A model generated the notes under the pieces. The model saw nothing but the letters and a program-made list of their open reading frames with translations, was not told the DNA's origin and did not search any database. 64,000 bases of DNA, taken from NCBI RefSeq assembly GCF_040395035.1, contig NZ_JBEBRB010000002.1:1-64000 (forward strand), written 5' to 3'. This document shows, in pieces, positions 32,326-41,458 of the stretch. The translations under genes were made by a program, and so were the position numbers. Each line of letters opens with the position of its first letter. Positions within the stretch are counted from its first letter, which is position 1. Origin of the DNA: Parapedobacter lycopersici_A. Lineage in GTDB: Bacteria; Bacteroidota; Bacteroidia; Sphingobacteriales; Sphingobacteriaceae.

Positions 32326-35268
32326 TTATTTTACGAGCGCATTCCAAAGAATTTCGACAGGGTGATAAGCCCGCTTCCCTGCTCCATCTTTAATCTGGTG
32401 TCGGCAACTGGTACCCGGCGCAGCAATAATCACGTTCTCGGCAGCTGCCCTGACTGCAGGAAGCAACACCAATTCACCGACATTCATGGAAACTTCATAA
32501 TGCTCCTTTTCATAGCCAAAAGAGCCCGCCATGCCACAGCATCCCGAAGGGATAACCGTTACTTCATGACCTTCCGGAAAGGCAAGTATCTTTTCGGTGG
32601 CGCCAACCAGGTGGAACGCCTTCTGATAGCAGTGACCATGCAGCTTTATCTGCTGTTTAGCTGTACCAAACCGTGAGCGGTCAATATGGCCCGCATCCAT
32701 TTCGTCCGCGAGAAATTCATCAATCAGCAGCGCGGTGGCGGCCAGCCGCTCCGCTTCGGGCAATAATTCCCGATCGACCAGATCGGGGTATTCATCCCGA
32801 AAGGTCAGCACAGCAGACGGCTCGATACCGATCAAGGGTGTTTCTGCAGTAATAACATCCTTCAGCATGCGGACATTGGCGTTTGCAATTTCTTTTGCTT
32901 TCCGGACCAGCCCTTTCGACAGGTACGTCCGGCCGCTTTCCAGGTGATTAACCAACTGCACGTCGTATCCCAGTGCAGTCAGCAGCTTGTACGCTGCCTT
33001 CCCGATGTCCGTATCGTTGTAGTTGGTAAATTCATCGCAGAAAAGATAAACCCGACGGGCGGTCGTTCCCTGCCCTGTTTTGCGGGCCTGTCTCCGTGCC
33101 ACCCATTTTTTCAGGGTCGTGCTGCCCACTTCCGGCAGCGATCTATCCTGGGCGAAGCCAAGTACGCGTTTTACAATGGAAGAAGTGAAATTATTCCGGA
33201 TCACGAAATTGTAAAGTCCCGGAAAATAGCTGGCCAGCCGCTGGGATTTTGTGAAGTTGGCAATGACATTTGCCCGGAACGGGGTACCATTGGCATCGTA
33301 GTAATGTTGCAGAAACTCGGCCTTCATTTTGGCAATATCAACACCCGACGGGCATTCCGTCTTACATCCCTTACAGCTCAGACACAGGTCCATTACCTCC
33401 TTAATTTCATCGTGGTCAAACCGGTTAACCTTCCGCGAATCGGTGAGAAACTGCCGAAGCATGTTGGCCCTCGCCCGTGTCGTATCCCGTTCTTCACGGG
33501 TAGCCATGTAAGACGGGCACATCGTTCCCCCGGTGATGTGCGTCTTTCGGCAATCGCCCGAGCCCGAACATTTTTCCGAAAGCCTCAGGATACTTTCCTG
33601 TTTACTGAAATCAAATATGGTGGGAACCCGGATATCCGAGGTGTCTTTTTCGTACCGCAGAAACTTATCCATGGGCGGTGTATCGACAATTTTGTTGGCG
33701 TTGAAGATACCGGCCGGGTCAAATATCTGTTTCACTTTTTCCAAAAGCGCATATACCTCATTACCCAAAACCGCACCGATGAATTCCCCGCGCAACCGGC
33801 CGTCGCCGTGTTCCCCGCTCAACGAGCCATTGTATTTCTTTACCAGCTGTGCCGTCTGTGCAAGCACAGCGCGGAATGCCTGCTTCCCCTCCGGTGTTTT
33901 CAGATTGATCAGCGGCTCGACATGGAGCTCACCGGCCCCGGCATGCGCATAATAAGAGGCCTTAAGGCCATGAGTATCCAATATTCCCTGCAATTCCTCA
34001 ATATAAGCAGGTAAATCTGCAGGCAGTACCGCGCAGTCTTCGATCAGGTTTACCGGCTGCGTGTCACCCGGCAGGTTCCGGATCAGCCCCAATCCGGCCT
34101 TGCGGACGTCCCAAACCAGTGTTGTTTTCGGCCCGGTTACCAGCGGGTGCGCATAACCCAGTCCCCGCGCCAGCAGGTCGGCGCGCAGGGCAGCCGCCTT
34201 GCCGGCCACCTCTTCGGGAGTTGCTCCCCGGAATTCCACCATCAGCAGCGCTTCGGGATCCCCTTCAATAAAGAACCGGTTATACTGGTAGGTAGGGTGT
34301 CCTTTGGTGAAGTCGAGAATGTACTTATCGACAAGTTCAGATGCTTCCGGATGGTGCGCCAGCGCAATGACATTGGCGTGCAGCGACTCGATCAATGAGT
34401 GGCAATGGATGCATAGCAGACCGATTTCCGCTGGCGGAAGCGGCAGCAAATTCAACTTTAGTTCCGTATGGATACCGAGGGTCCCCTCCGAACCGGCCAG
34501 CAGCCGGCATAGATTAAAGGGCTGCTCATTGTCTGCCAGCAGGTCCAGTGCATACCCCGTGTTGCGTCGTGTGATTGAGCGTTTAGGATAATTATCCGCA
34601 ATGACGCGCCGGTTGGATTCGTCGGTCAGCAGGGCATTCATCTCCCGGTAAATCGCGCCCTCCCGGTTGGATTGTTTCAGTTTCTGGAAAAGTGCAGCAT
34701 CGTCCAACGGTTCAAAGACCACCTGGGTCCCGTCATCAAGCAATACGGTAGCCGATAACAGGTGGCTACGCGTATCGCCCCATACAATGGAGTGCAATCC
34801 ACTGGAATTATTGCCTACCATTCCGCCGATCATGGCCCGGCTGGCGGTCGACGTTTCCGGACCGAACATCAGTCCATAAGGTTTCAGGTATGCGTTCAGG
34901 TCGTCGCGGATGACACCGGGCTGTACGCGTACCCAGCGTTCCTCGGCATTCACTTCCAGCACCTGGTCAAAGTGACGGGATACATCAACAATAATGCCCC
35001 GGCCGACCACCTGCCCAGCCAGTGAGGTGCCCGCAGTACGCGGAATGAGTGTAGTACCATACCCCGACGCAAAGGCAATCAGCTGTTTCAGGTCGTTTTC
35101 ATCTTTCGGGATGGCCACGGCAAGGGGACGCTCCTGATACACCGAAGCATCGGTCGAATAAGCGCGTATGATGGTGGCATGCTCGGCACTGTCATTGTAA
35201 TAGAGCCTGCCGGTTAGCGAGCGGCTCAGGTCGGCTAATGCCGATGCTATGTTTTCAGTTTTGGTCAT
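32326..35268 (-). CDS. FAD-linked oxidase fused to Fe-S/CCG domain (YdiJ/GlcD-GlpC type)
   Basis: 980 residues. The N-terminal PCMH FAD domain (about 50-230) has LIPRTAGTSLAGQVVGRGII and GGMVGNNSSGLHSIVWGDTR. The C-terminal FAD-oxidase domain contains SGEHGDGRLRGEFIG. Two Fe-S clusters: CSGSGDCRKT...MCPSYMATREE and CLSCKGCKTECPSGVDIAKM. CCG-type regions end the protein (KLHGHCYQKAF, VIPSGCCGMAGSFG). Homologues oxidise D-2-hydroxy acids, such as D-lactate or D-2-hydroxyglutarate, and pass electrons to the membrane chain. The closest architecture I recall is E. coli YdiJ. Substrate is inferred only. Confidence 0.9.
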   Translation of the reverse strand: MTKTENIASALADLSRSLTGRLYYNDSAEHATIIRAYSTDASVYQERPLAVAIPKDENDLKQLIAFASGYGTTLIPRTAGTSLAGQVVGRGIIVDVSRHFDQVLEVNAEERWVRVQPGVIRDDLNAYLKPYGLMFGPETSTASRAMIGGMVGNNSSGLHSIVWGDTRSHLLSATVLLDDGTQVVFEPLDDAALFQKLKQSNREGAIYREMNALLTDESNRRVIADNYPKRSITRRNTGYALDLLADNEQPFNLCRLLAGSEGTLGIHTELKLNLLPLPPAEIGLLCIHCHSLIESLHANVIALAHHPEASELVDKYILDFTKGHPTYQYNRFFIEGDPEALLMVEFRGATPEEVAGKAAALRADLLARGLGYAHPLVTGPKTTLVWDVRKAGLGLIRNLPGDTQPVNLIEDCAVLPADLPAYIEELQGILDTHGLKASYYAHAGAGELHVEPLINLKTPEGKQAFRAVLAQTAQLVKKYNGSLSGEHGDGRLRGEFIGAVLGNEVYALLEKVKQIFDPAGIFNANKIVDTPPMDKFLRYEKDTSDIRVPTIFDFSKQESILRLSEKCSGSGDCRKTHITGGTMCPSYMATREERDTTRARANMLRQFLTDSRKVNRFDHDEIKEVMDLCLSCKGCKTECPSGVDIAKMKAEFLQHYYDANGTPFRANVIANFTKSQRLASYFPGLYNFVIRNNFTSSIVKRVLGFAQDRSLPEVGSTTLKKWVARRQARKTGQGTTARRVYLFCDEFTNYNDTDIGKAAYKLLTALGYDVQLVNHLESGRTYLSKGLVRKAKEIANANVRMLKDVITAETPLIGIEPSAVLTFRDEYPDLVDRELLPEAERLAATALLIDEFLADEMDAGHIDRSRFGTAKQQIKLHGHCYQKAFHLVGATEKILAFPEGHEVTVIPSGCCGMAGSFGYEKEHYEVSMNVGELVLLPAVRAAAENVIIAAPGTSCRHQIKDGAGKRAYHPVEILWNALVK

Positions 35269-35489
35269 ACAACTGCGAATATAAACATAATGTGGTTTTC
35301 AGGAAGTCGCGAGTGGTTATTTACATCCATACCAAATACGCGTTTGAAAGGAAGTCCGTACCAATGACGGCCGGTGTTAATCGCAGAAATTTAATACAGC
35401 CATTACATTAAGGTCATTTCCTTTCCTTCTATTTGCATTGCAATGGTTATGAGCTGCAAACAATTATTACCACACACAACCTGCTACTT

Positions 35490-36347
35490 ATGCAAAAACG
35501 GGATGTAGACCTGATTATTATTTCGGATACACACCTTGGCACATATGGCTGCCACGCAAAAGAGCTGTTGCGTTATCTTAAAAGCGTAAAACCAAAGCAG
35601 CTGATCCTGAATGGCGATATTATCGATATCTGGCAGTTCAGCAAACGGTATTGGCCGGAATCCCACATGAAGGTTGTCCGGAAGATCCTCAAATTTGTGG
35701 CGGAGGGTGTACCTGTTACCTATTTAACAGGTAATCACGATGAGCTGTTACGCAAATTTACCGATTTCCGCCTGGGATCGCTGACTTTAACAAATAAACT
35801 CACCCTGTGCATCGGAAAAAAAAGAGCCTGGGTATTCCATGGCGATATTTTCGATGTAACCATGCAACATTCCAAATGGCTTGCACGGTTAGGGGCTGTC
35901 GGTTATGATAGCCTGATCCTGCTGAACAGCCTGGTTAACTGGATGCTGGAAAAATTGGGCCGGGATAAAATGAGCCTCTCGAAAAAGATCAAAAACAGCA
36001 TTAAAAATGCGATCAAGTTTATCAACGATTTTGAAGTGACAGCCGCTTCCCTTGCCATTGAAAAGGGGTATCAATATGTAGTATGCGGGCATATCCATCA
36101 TCCTGAGATCAAACAGATCGAAACGGAGCTTGGAACGGTAACTTACCTCAATTCGGGCGATTGGGTGGAAAACCTGACGGCCCTGGAGTGCCATCGCGGG
36201 AAGTGGCGAATCTACCGTTACCAGGCCGAAGATTACGCAACGGCAGACCCGGAGCCTGACGGGACAGAGCATGATGATCTCAGTGAAAAACTGGACATCA
36301 AACGCTTGCTGGAAGTATTGAAATCAGAGCCTATGGTGGCCTTGTAG
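35490..36347 (+). CDS. LpxH-like metallophosphatase, copy 1
   Basis: 285 residues from ATG 35490 (MQKRDVDLIIISDTHLGTYG); the frame runs back to 35433 but lacks family sequence. Calcineurin-type metal motifs: ISDTHLG, LNGDIIDIWQFSKRYWPESH, TGNHDELLR, VFHGDIFDVTMQ and VCGHIHHPEI. The family includes UDP-2,3-diacylglucosamine diphosphatases of lipid A synthesis. A second relative lies at 49.9 kb, and that one looks closer to classical LpxH. This copy resembles the YbbF-like group whose exact substrate is less clear. Confidence 0.87.
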   Translation: MQKRDVDLIIISDTHLGTYGCHAKELLRYLKSVKPKQLILNGDIIDIWQFSKRYWPESHMKVVRKILKFVAEGVPVTYLTGNHDELLRKFTDFRLGSLTLTNKLTLCIGKKRAWVFHGDIFDVTMQHSKWLARLGAVGYDSLILLNSLVNWMLEKLGRDKMSLSKKIKNSIKNAIKFINDFEVTAASLAIEKGYQYVVCGHIHHPEIKQIETELGTVTYLNSGDWVENLTALECHRGKWRIYRYQAEDYATADPEPDGTEHDDLSEKLDIKRLLEVLKSEPMVAL

Positions 36348-36457
36348 CCTCGCTGCTGAGGCCGGATATCCCACTAGCCGATACGACGTGCATGAAATTA
36401 GCAATGGTCGATTGGCTAAATTATCTTAATATTGTAGCACAAAGACGTGCATACAAA

Positions 36458-37438
36458 ATGATCGATCAATTCCGGAAATACACACCGCTCAATATCCTAT
36501 TGTTATCTGTTGTGGGGGTATTGCTGTGCCTGGGTGTCTTTACCCACCTTCCGGAAGGCCTGACCCCCGTATTTTTTGAACCCGCAATCAGCAATTTCAC
36601 CGGCAAGTTATATCAGGGAACCGTTTCTCCCGAACTTAATGTCGTGATTACGCTGGCGCTGACCATTGTCCAGGCATTGCTGATCAACCAGGTTGTCAAT
36701 ACCGCAAACCTCGTTGGCCGACCAAGTTTTCTGGCCGCGTTGATGTACCTTGCCCTGGCCAGCCTGATCTTGCCATTTCTGGTATTATCACCCATCCTGA
36801 TTTGCAATTTCCTGTCTGTTTGGATGCTGAGTAAGTTACTCAGCCTGTACAGACGGACAGAAATCAAGCCCCTGATGTTTGATCTGGGTATGATTGTAGC
36901 CTTGGGAAGTCTGGTGTATTTTCCATTTATTGTAATGTTGTTGCTGCTTTGGGGTGCGCTGATCATCTTCCGTCCATTCGATTGGCGGGAATGGCTGGCT
37001 GCTTTTATTGGCTTTATCACCATTTACTTTCTGTTAGGTGTGTTGTATTTCTGGTTCGGCCAGCTCGACGCATTTTATCGGATCTGGCTACCGTTAACCT
37101 ATCCGTTTCCGACATCAGTCCACATTGAAATGTATGATTACCTGGTATTGGTCCCTGTGATACTCATCCTGGTGCTCTTCCTTTTTACGTTAAGGCAAAA
37201 CTTTTTCAAAAGCGTCGTTCACATCCGGAAATCTTTTCAACTGTTGTTCTGTATGCTGCTACTGACGGTGCCTTCCTTTTACCTGAATGCAGAATTGGCT
37301 GTTAACCACTTTCTCTTGTGTGTGCCTCCCATCGCCATTTACATGGCTTATTACTTTAACTATGCAACCAAGCGGTGGTTCTACGAAAGTGTATTTGCTC
37401 TTTTACTGCTGACCAGCATCTACTTCCAGTTCTTCTAA
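36458..37438 (+). CDS. DUF6427-type polytopic membrane protein
   Basis: 326 residues from ATG 36458 (MIDQFRKYTPLNILLLSVVG). The frame opens at 36392 but the family start is at MIDQF. About nine membrane helices cover most of the length (e.g. VVITLALTIVQALLINQVV, YFPFIVMLLLLWGALIIF, LVLVPVILILVLFLFTL). It resembles the uncharacterised Bacteroidota DUF6427 family. No function known. Confidence 0.8.
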   Translation: MIDQFRKYTPLNILLLSVVGVLLCLGVFTHLPEGLTPVFFEPAISNFTGKLYQGTVSPELNVVITLALTIVQALLINQVVNTANLVGRPSFLAALMYLALASLILPFLVLSPILICNFLSVWMLSKLLSLYRRTEIKPLMFDLGMIVALGSLVYFPFIVMLLLLWGALIIFRPFDWREWLAAFIGFITIYFLLGVLYFWFGQLDAFYRIWLPLTYPFPTSVHIEMYDYLVLVPVILILVLFLFTLRQNFFKSVVHIRKSFQLLFCMLLLTVPSFYLNAELAVNHFLLCVPPIAIYMAYYFNYATKRWFYESVFALLLLTSIYFQFF

Positions 37439-37505
37439 TTGTTTATTATACAGCTTTTTAACCTTTTTTAACAAAAAGAATGTGTGGCGGGAGCTAAAAA
37501 TTAGA

Positions 37506-37513
37506 TAGCTTTG
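37506..37513 (+). promoter_or_regulatory. purQ -7 box with long leader
   Basis: TAGCTTTG fits TAnnTTTG. Transcription from it would leave a leader of about 100 nt before purQ, containing GGTGG-GAGG-CCACC and a GC-rich segment near 37555-37580. Confidence 0.45.
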
Positions 37514-37619
37514 CATACATTTTACGGGTGGGAGGCCACCTTTATTACAGGCCATGCTGCAGCAGGATACCCCCGTGGTTTATTTAGTTAATCGATTATC
37601 ATCAATTTAGCATATTTAC

Positions 37620-38312
37620 ATGAAGTTCGGTGTCGTTATATTTCCGGGGTCCAATTGTGATGAAGACATTATCCACGTCTTAGGCCACGTTATGGAACAG
37701 GAGGTGGTTCGTTTATGGCATAAAGACCATGACCTGCAAGGGGCGGAATTTATCGTATTGCCCGGCGGTTTTTCTTATGGCGATTACCTGCGCTCGGGCG
37801 CCATTGCCCGTTTTTCGCCAATTATGCAGGAAATCATTGCATACGCCAAAAAAGGGGGATACCTAATGGGAATCTGCAACGGTTTTCAGATTCTGACAGA
37901 AGCCGGATTGGTGCCGGGGGCATTGCTGCACAACCAGCAACGGAAATTCATCTGTGACAATATCTACCTGAAGGCCCAAACCAACGATTCCGTAATCACT
38001 TCCCAATTGGAATTGGACAGAGCTTATAAAATTCCGATCGCACACGGCGAGGGCAATTATTTTGCGGATGAAGCGACTTTAAACGCGCTAAACGACAACG
38101 ATCAGGTATTATTTCGGTATTGTGACGCCGCTGGCAATGTCGTAGCCGACGCCAACCCCAACGGCTCCCTGGAAAATATCGCCGGTGTGTGCAATAAATC
38201 AAGAAACGTATTCGGTTTAATGCCACATCCCGAGCGCGCCTCGGAGAACATCCTGGGTAACCGGGATGGCATAGGCATTTTTGAATCCATACTCCATACC
38301 GCATTAGCGTAA
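37620..38312 (+). CDS. purQ: FGAM synthase, glutaminase subunit
   Basis: 230-residue class I amidotransferase: VVIFPGSNCDEDIIHVL, VLPGGFSYGDYLRSGA, nucleophile Cys in MGICNGFQIL, and the His/Glu pair in LMPHPERASE. It provides ammonia to PurL in purine synthesis; purL is not in the window. The next gene begins about 40 nt on. Confidence 0.96.
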   Translation: MKFGVVIFPGSNCDEDIIHVLGHVMEQEVVRLWHKDHDLQGAEFIVLPGGFSYGDYLRSGAIARFSPIMQEIIAYAKKGGYLMGICNGFQILTEAGLVPGALLHNQQRKFICDNIYLKAQTNDSVITSQLELDRAYKIPIAHGEGNYFADEATLNALNDNDQVLFRYCDAAGNVVADANPNGSLENIAGVCNKSRNVFGLMPHPERASENILGNRDGIGIFESILHTALA

Positions 38313-38352
38313 TCAGTTCACTCATTACATGCACAAAGCTCCCTCAATTTAC

Positions 38353-39651
38353 ATGCGTATCGTTTCAAAAGTTACTGTTTTTGTTGCATTTCTTATGCTG
38401 GCGGCTATGCTGGGCTATGCACAGCGGTCGACTACCAGCTCACCATACTCGCGCTTTGGCATCGGCGAATTGCGTGGCGATAACCTGCCGCAAAGCCGGG
38501 CAATGGGCGGTATTTCCACCGGCGTGCGCTATCTGCAGGGCTATGGCAATATCAACGTCATCAATCCGGCATCCTACTCTGCGCTGCTGCTTACCACCAT
38601 TGATGTCGGTGTATTTGGCAACATCAACCAATTAAGCAAAAATCAGCATTCCGAGAACGCGTATAATTTTGCATTAAGCCACATTAATTTCGGGATCCCG
38701 CTTGGACGGCCGGGCGGAATCAGTTTTGGTATTCTGCCTTTTTCAGATGTAGGCTCCAGTTACGCTATTCCCGGCAAAGTCGACACAACGAATATCAATA
38801 CGGTGTATGCAGGTACCGGTGGCACAACTAAGGCGTACCTCGGATACGGCATTCAGCTTAATAAAAATTTCAGTATAGGCGTGAATGCAGGCTATATTTT
38901 CGGTACACTCAACAACATTAGTTCCATCGAGTTCCCGAATGATGTGGGTGCACTCAATATCCGGACGGATAACAGCCGTTATGTCAAGGGATTCAGCTAT
39001 GACTACGGCATACAATACTTTCAGCCGCTGAAGAATGAATTAAGCCTGACTATTGGTTATTCGGGAACAGCGGGCACATCGCTCCGGGCAAAAGCCTCCC
39101 AAGTGGTAACCGGTACCGCGACCAGCGTGGCCGAAGACGAGGAGAACCTGCCATTAGACACCATTTCTACCTTTGAAGGCCAGCGATATTCGATTAAAAT
39201 GCCGATGAAACACAGCATCGGGTTCACGCTGACCAAAACCAACAAATGGATGGTGGGGGGCGATTTTAATTACGCCAAGTGGAGTGATTACCGGGAAGGA
39301 ACAACCGATCCCGGGTTTACGGACAGTTATGGATTTGCTGTCGGTGGACAGTTCACACCCGACGCGTCTTCAATCAACTACCTCAACCTGATTGACTACC
39401 GGCTTGGCTTCAAAGCCAACAAATTATACCTCAATTTGCAGGATCAGGACATTAAGCAAATGGCCATTACCGTGGGATTTGGCTTTCCGTTGGCTTCGCT
39501 TTTCGGCGGCACGTTCTACAAGATCAACTTCTCCAGTGAATTTGGCCAGATGGGTACGCTTTCAAACAATTTAGTCCGTGAACGCTATATTAATTTTAAC
39601 TTAGGGTTTACACTCAATGACCGCTGGTTCGTCCGGAGATCGTACGATTAA
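38353..39651 (+). CDS. Outer-membrane beta-barrel protein
   Basis: 432 residues from ATG 38353 (MRIVSKVTVFVAFLMLAAML-GYAQ), a signal peptide; the frame opens at 38329. It starts SPYSRFGIGEL and shows alternating barrel strands throughout, ending NFNLGFTLNDRWFVRRSYD. It resembles PorV/FadL-like Bacteroidota outer-membrane proteins without a sure family. lptC follows after 16 nt, so the two are likely co-transcribed and may both serve the outer membrane. Confidence 0.82.
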   Translation: MRIVSKVTVFVAFLMLAAMLGYAQRSTTSSPYSRFGIGELRGDNLPQSRAMGGISTGVRYLQGYGNINVINPASYSALLLTTIDVGVFGNINQLSKNQHSENAYNFALSHINFGIPLGRPGGISFGILPFSDVGSSYAIPGKVDTTNINTVYAGTGGTTKAYLGYGIQLNKNFSIGVNAGYIFGTLNNISSIEFPNDVGALNIRTDNSRYVKGFSYDYGIQYFQPLKNELSLTIGYSGTAGTSLRAKASQVVTGTATSVAEDEENLPLDTISTFEGQRYSIKMPMKHSIGFTLTKTNKWMVGGDFNYAKWSDYREGTTDPGFTDSYGFAVGGQFTPDASSINYLNLIDYRLGFKANKLYLNLQDQDIKQMAITVGFGFPLASLFGGTFYKINFSSEFGQMGTLSNNLVRERYINFNLGFTLNDRWFVRRSYD

Positions 39652-39667
39652 TCATGCCGACCATGCC

Positions 39668-40279
39668 ATGTTTACCAAGACGACATTAACTGACTACATA
39701 CTCCCCGCCCCAAAGCGGGGTTTTGTCCTTTTGTTTCTGGCAATAATCTGCCTGTTGGCTTCCTGTGAAACGGATTTAAAGGAAGTCGACCGCATTGCCG
39801 CCATACAGGCAGAAGAACCGGTGGATATTTCCAGGGGCGTTACCGTCGTTTTCAGTGATTCAGCCGTTGTACAGGCAAAAATGAGCGCGCCTGAAATGCG
39901 GCACTACAACGTGGAAGATCCGTATTACGAATTTCAAAAGGGGGTTACCATCATTTTTTATGATGAACATAGCAAAGAAACCCAGCGCATTACCGCCGAT
40001 TATGCGATTCAGAAAGAGGCAGAGGAGTTAATCGAATTCCGGGGGAATGTGGTCATAACCCGCGCGGACGGTTCCGTCATCAAAACCGAAGAACTCATTC
40101 ACAGCCAAAAAGACAATACGTTTTATAATCACGTGCCAATTACCGCACATTTTAAGGATGGTAAGGGTGATTTTATGGGATCTTCTTTTCGTTCGGATGG
40201 GAACTTTGAAAATATAGTGGTTCAAAATTCAACCGGATTGTATATTTTCGACGGCAACCAGGGACCGTCTTTCCGCTAA
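39668..40279 (+). CDS. lptC: LPS export periplasmic protein LptC
   Basis: 203 residues from ATG 39668. Signal region LLFLAIICLLASC ends in a lipobox-like Cys, so it may be lipid-anchored, unlike the E. coli helix anchor. The body has the LptC/OstA-type jellyroll: ITADYAIQKEAEELIEFRGN, VVITRADGSVIKTEELI, VPITAHFKDGKGDFMGSSFR. LptC passes LPS from LptBFG to LptA. The longer frame from 39617 would overlap the barrel gene. Confidence 0.88.
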   Translation: MFTKTTLTDYILPAPKRGFVLLFLAIICLLASCETDLKEVDRIAAIQAEEPVDISRGVTVVFSDSAVVQAKMSAPEMRHYNVEDPYYEFQKGVTIIFYDEHSKETQRITADYAIQKEAEELIEFRGNVVITRADGSVIKTEELIHSQKDNTFYNHVPITAHFKDGKGDFMGSSFRSDGNFENIVVQNSTGLYIFDGNQGPSFR

Positions 40280-40379
40280 TGGCGTTTACCGGCTATTTTT
40301 TCAAAATGGATGGGCTCTGCCCTATACAAGACCAAAAAAAACAGCTCCTATGCTCAACGGTTTAATTAAAAACACCGCA

Positions 40380-41303
40380 ATGTTTCAACGATCATTTCTC
40401 CTATTGCTGTGTGCCATGGCCCCGGGCCTGCTCGCGGTTGCCCAGCAAGCAAAGGATCAGGGGGTACACACCGCGACGGTCAGGTTTGACGGGATCGACC
40501 GTAAATACATGTATTACATTCCTTCCGGATATGATGCAAAAGCCAGATTACCGATTGTATTCTTCATTCACGGATACGGCGCCAGCGCCCAGATCGGCGT
40601 AGATGTACTGGGTCCGCAATTCCATCGCCGTGCCGACCGGGATGGTGCGATTGTGGTTTATCCGGAAGCGACATCCAAGCACTGGAATGATAGGCTGGGC
40701 GGTAGTTTCCCGGCAACAGATACCATCGATGATGTAGCTTACATCAGTCATTTAATCGACCTGTTCATCAACGATTTTAAGGGTGACCCCCGCCGGGTCT
40801 ATGTGTCCGGAAGTTCAAATGGCGGGATGATGACGTACCGGTTAAGTGTAGACATTCCCGGGAAGATCGCCGCCATCGCACCCTTTATATCGGCCATCAG
40901 TCCGCAGGTAGCTGCCGCATCTGTCGATGCCGAGCCGATTCCCGTCATTATCACAAGCGGAACCGCGGACAGCGTTATCCGATGGGACGGTGGACCCGTC
41001 GACGTGATCAATACTCCCCGATTGCTATCCGGTGATCAGAACGTGGCATACTGGGTAGCAAGAAATGGCACCAAAACCAGTGCTAAGGTACGTGTCCTAC
41101 CTGATATAGCCCCCGATGATCAATCGACTGTTGAAATACAGCATTACCCGGGCAAGTACGATGTCGTGCTTTACAAAATCATCGGGGGAGCGCACCGGCA
41201 TCCGACCCTTCGCGAACCGGGAAAACCGATTGTCGCGGGACAGAACATGGATTACAATTCGTTTGAAATGGTGTGGGATTTTATGATGCGCTATAAAAAA
41301 TAA
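40380..41303 (+). CDS. Secreted alpha/beta-hydrolase esterase (LpqC/PHB depolymerase type)
   Basis: 307 residues from ATG 40380 (MFQRSFLLLLCAMAPGLLAVA-QQ); ATG 40350 is also possible. The fold motifs are IVFFIHGYGASAQ (oxyanion), nucleophile Ser in VYVSGSSNGGMMTYRL, Asp region VIITSGTADSVIRWDGG and His in IIGGAHRHPTLREPG. Such enzymes include feruloyl and acetylxylan esterases and PHB depolymerases. A role in removing esters from plant glycans would suit this genome but is inference. Confidence 0.88.
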   Translation: MFQRSFLLLLCAMAPGLLAVAQQAKDQGVHTATVRFDGIDRKYMYYIPSGYDAKARLPIVFFIHGYGASAQIGVDVLGPQFHRRADRDGAIVVYPEATSKHWNDRLGGSFPATDTIDDVAYISHLIDLFINDFKGDPRRVYVSGSSNGGMMTYRLSVDIPGKIAAIAPFISAISPQVAAASVDAEPIPVIITSGTADSVIRWDGGPVDVINTPRLLSGDQNVAYWVARNGTKTSAKVRVLPDIAPDDQSTVEIQHYPGKYDVVLYKIIGGAHRHPTLREPGKPIVAGQNMDYNSFEMVWDFMMRYKK

Positions 41304-41458
41304 TTGCATAATGCCGGTTTTTGACCGTTTTGCTCAATTTTGCTTTTTGATCCTATTTTTTTTATAAAAATCGTATCTTGCGCCTCATTTTCAGTAACTG
41401 GCTAAACCCGGTCTTACAACGAAATAATTAGAAAAAACAAAACAGTTTATATACAACT

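Noticed and set aside
32944..34014. Plus-strand frame of 356 codons over the FAD oxidase gene
   Set aside because: Antisense shadow. The minus strand carries clear FAD and Fe-S motifs throughout the same bases.
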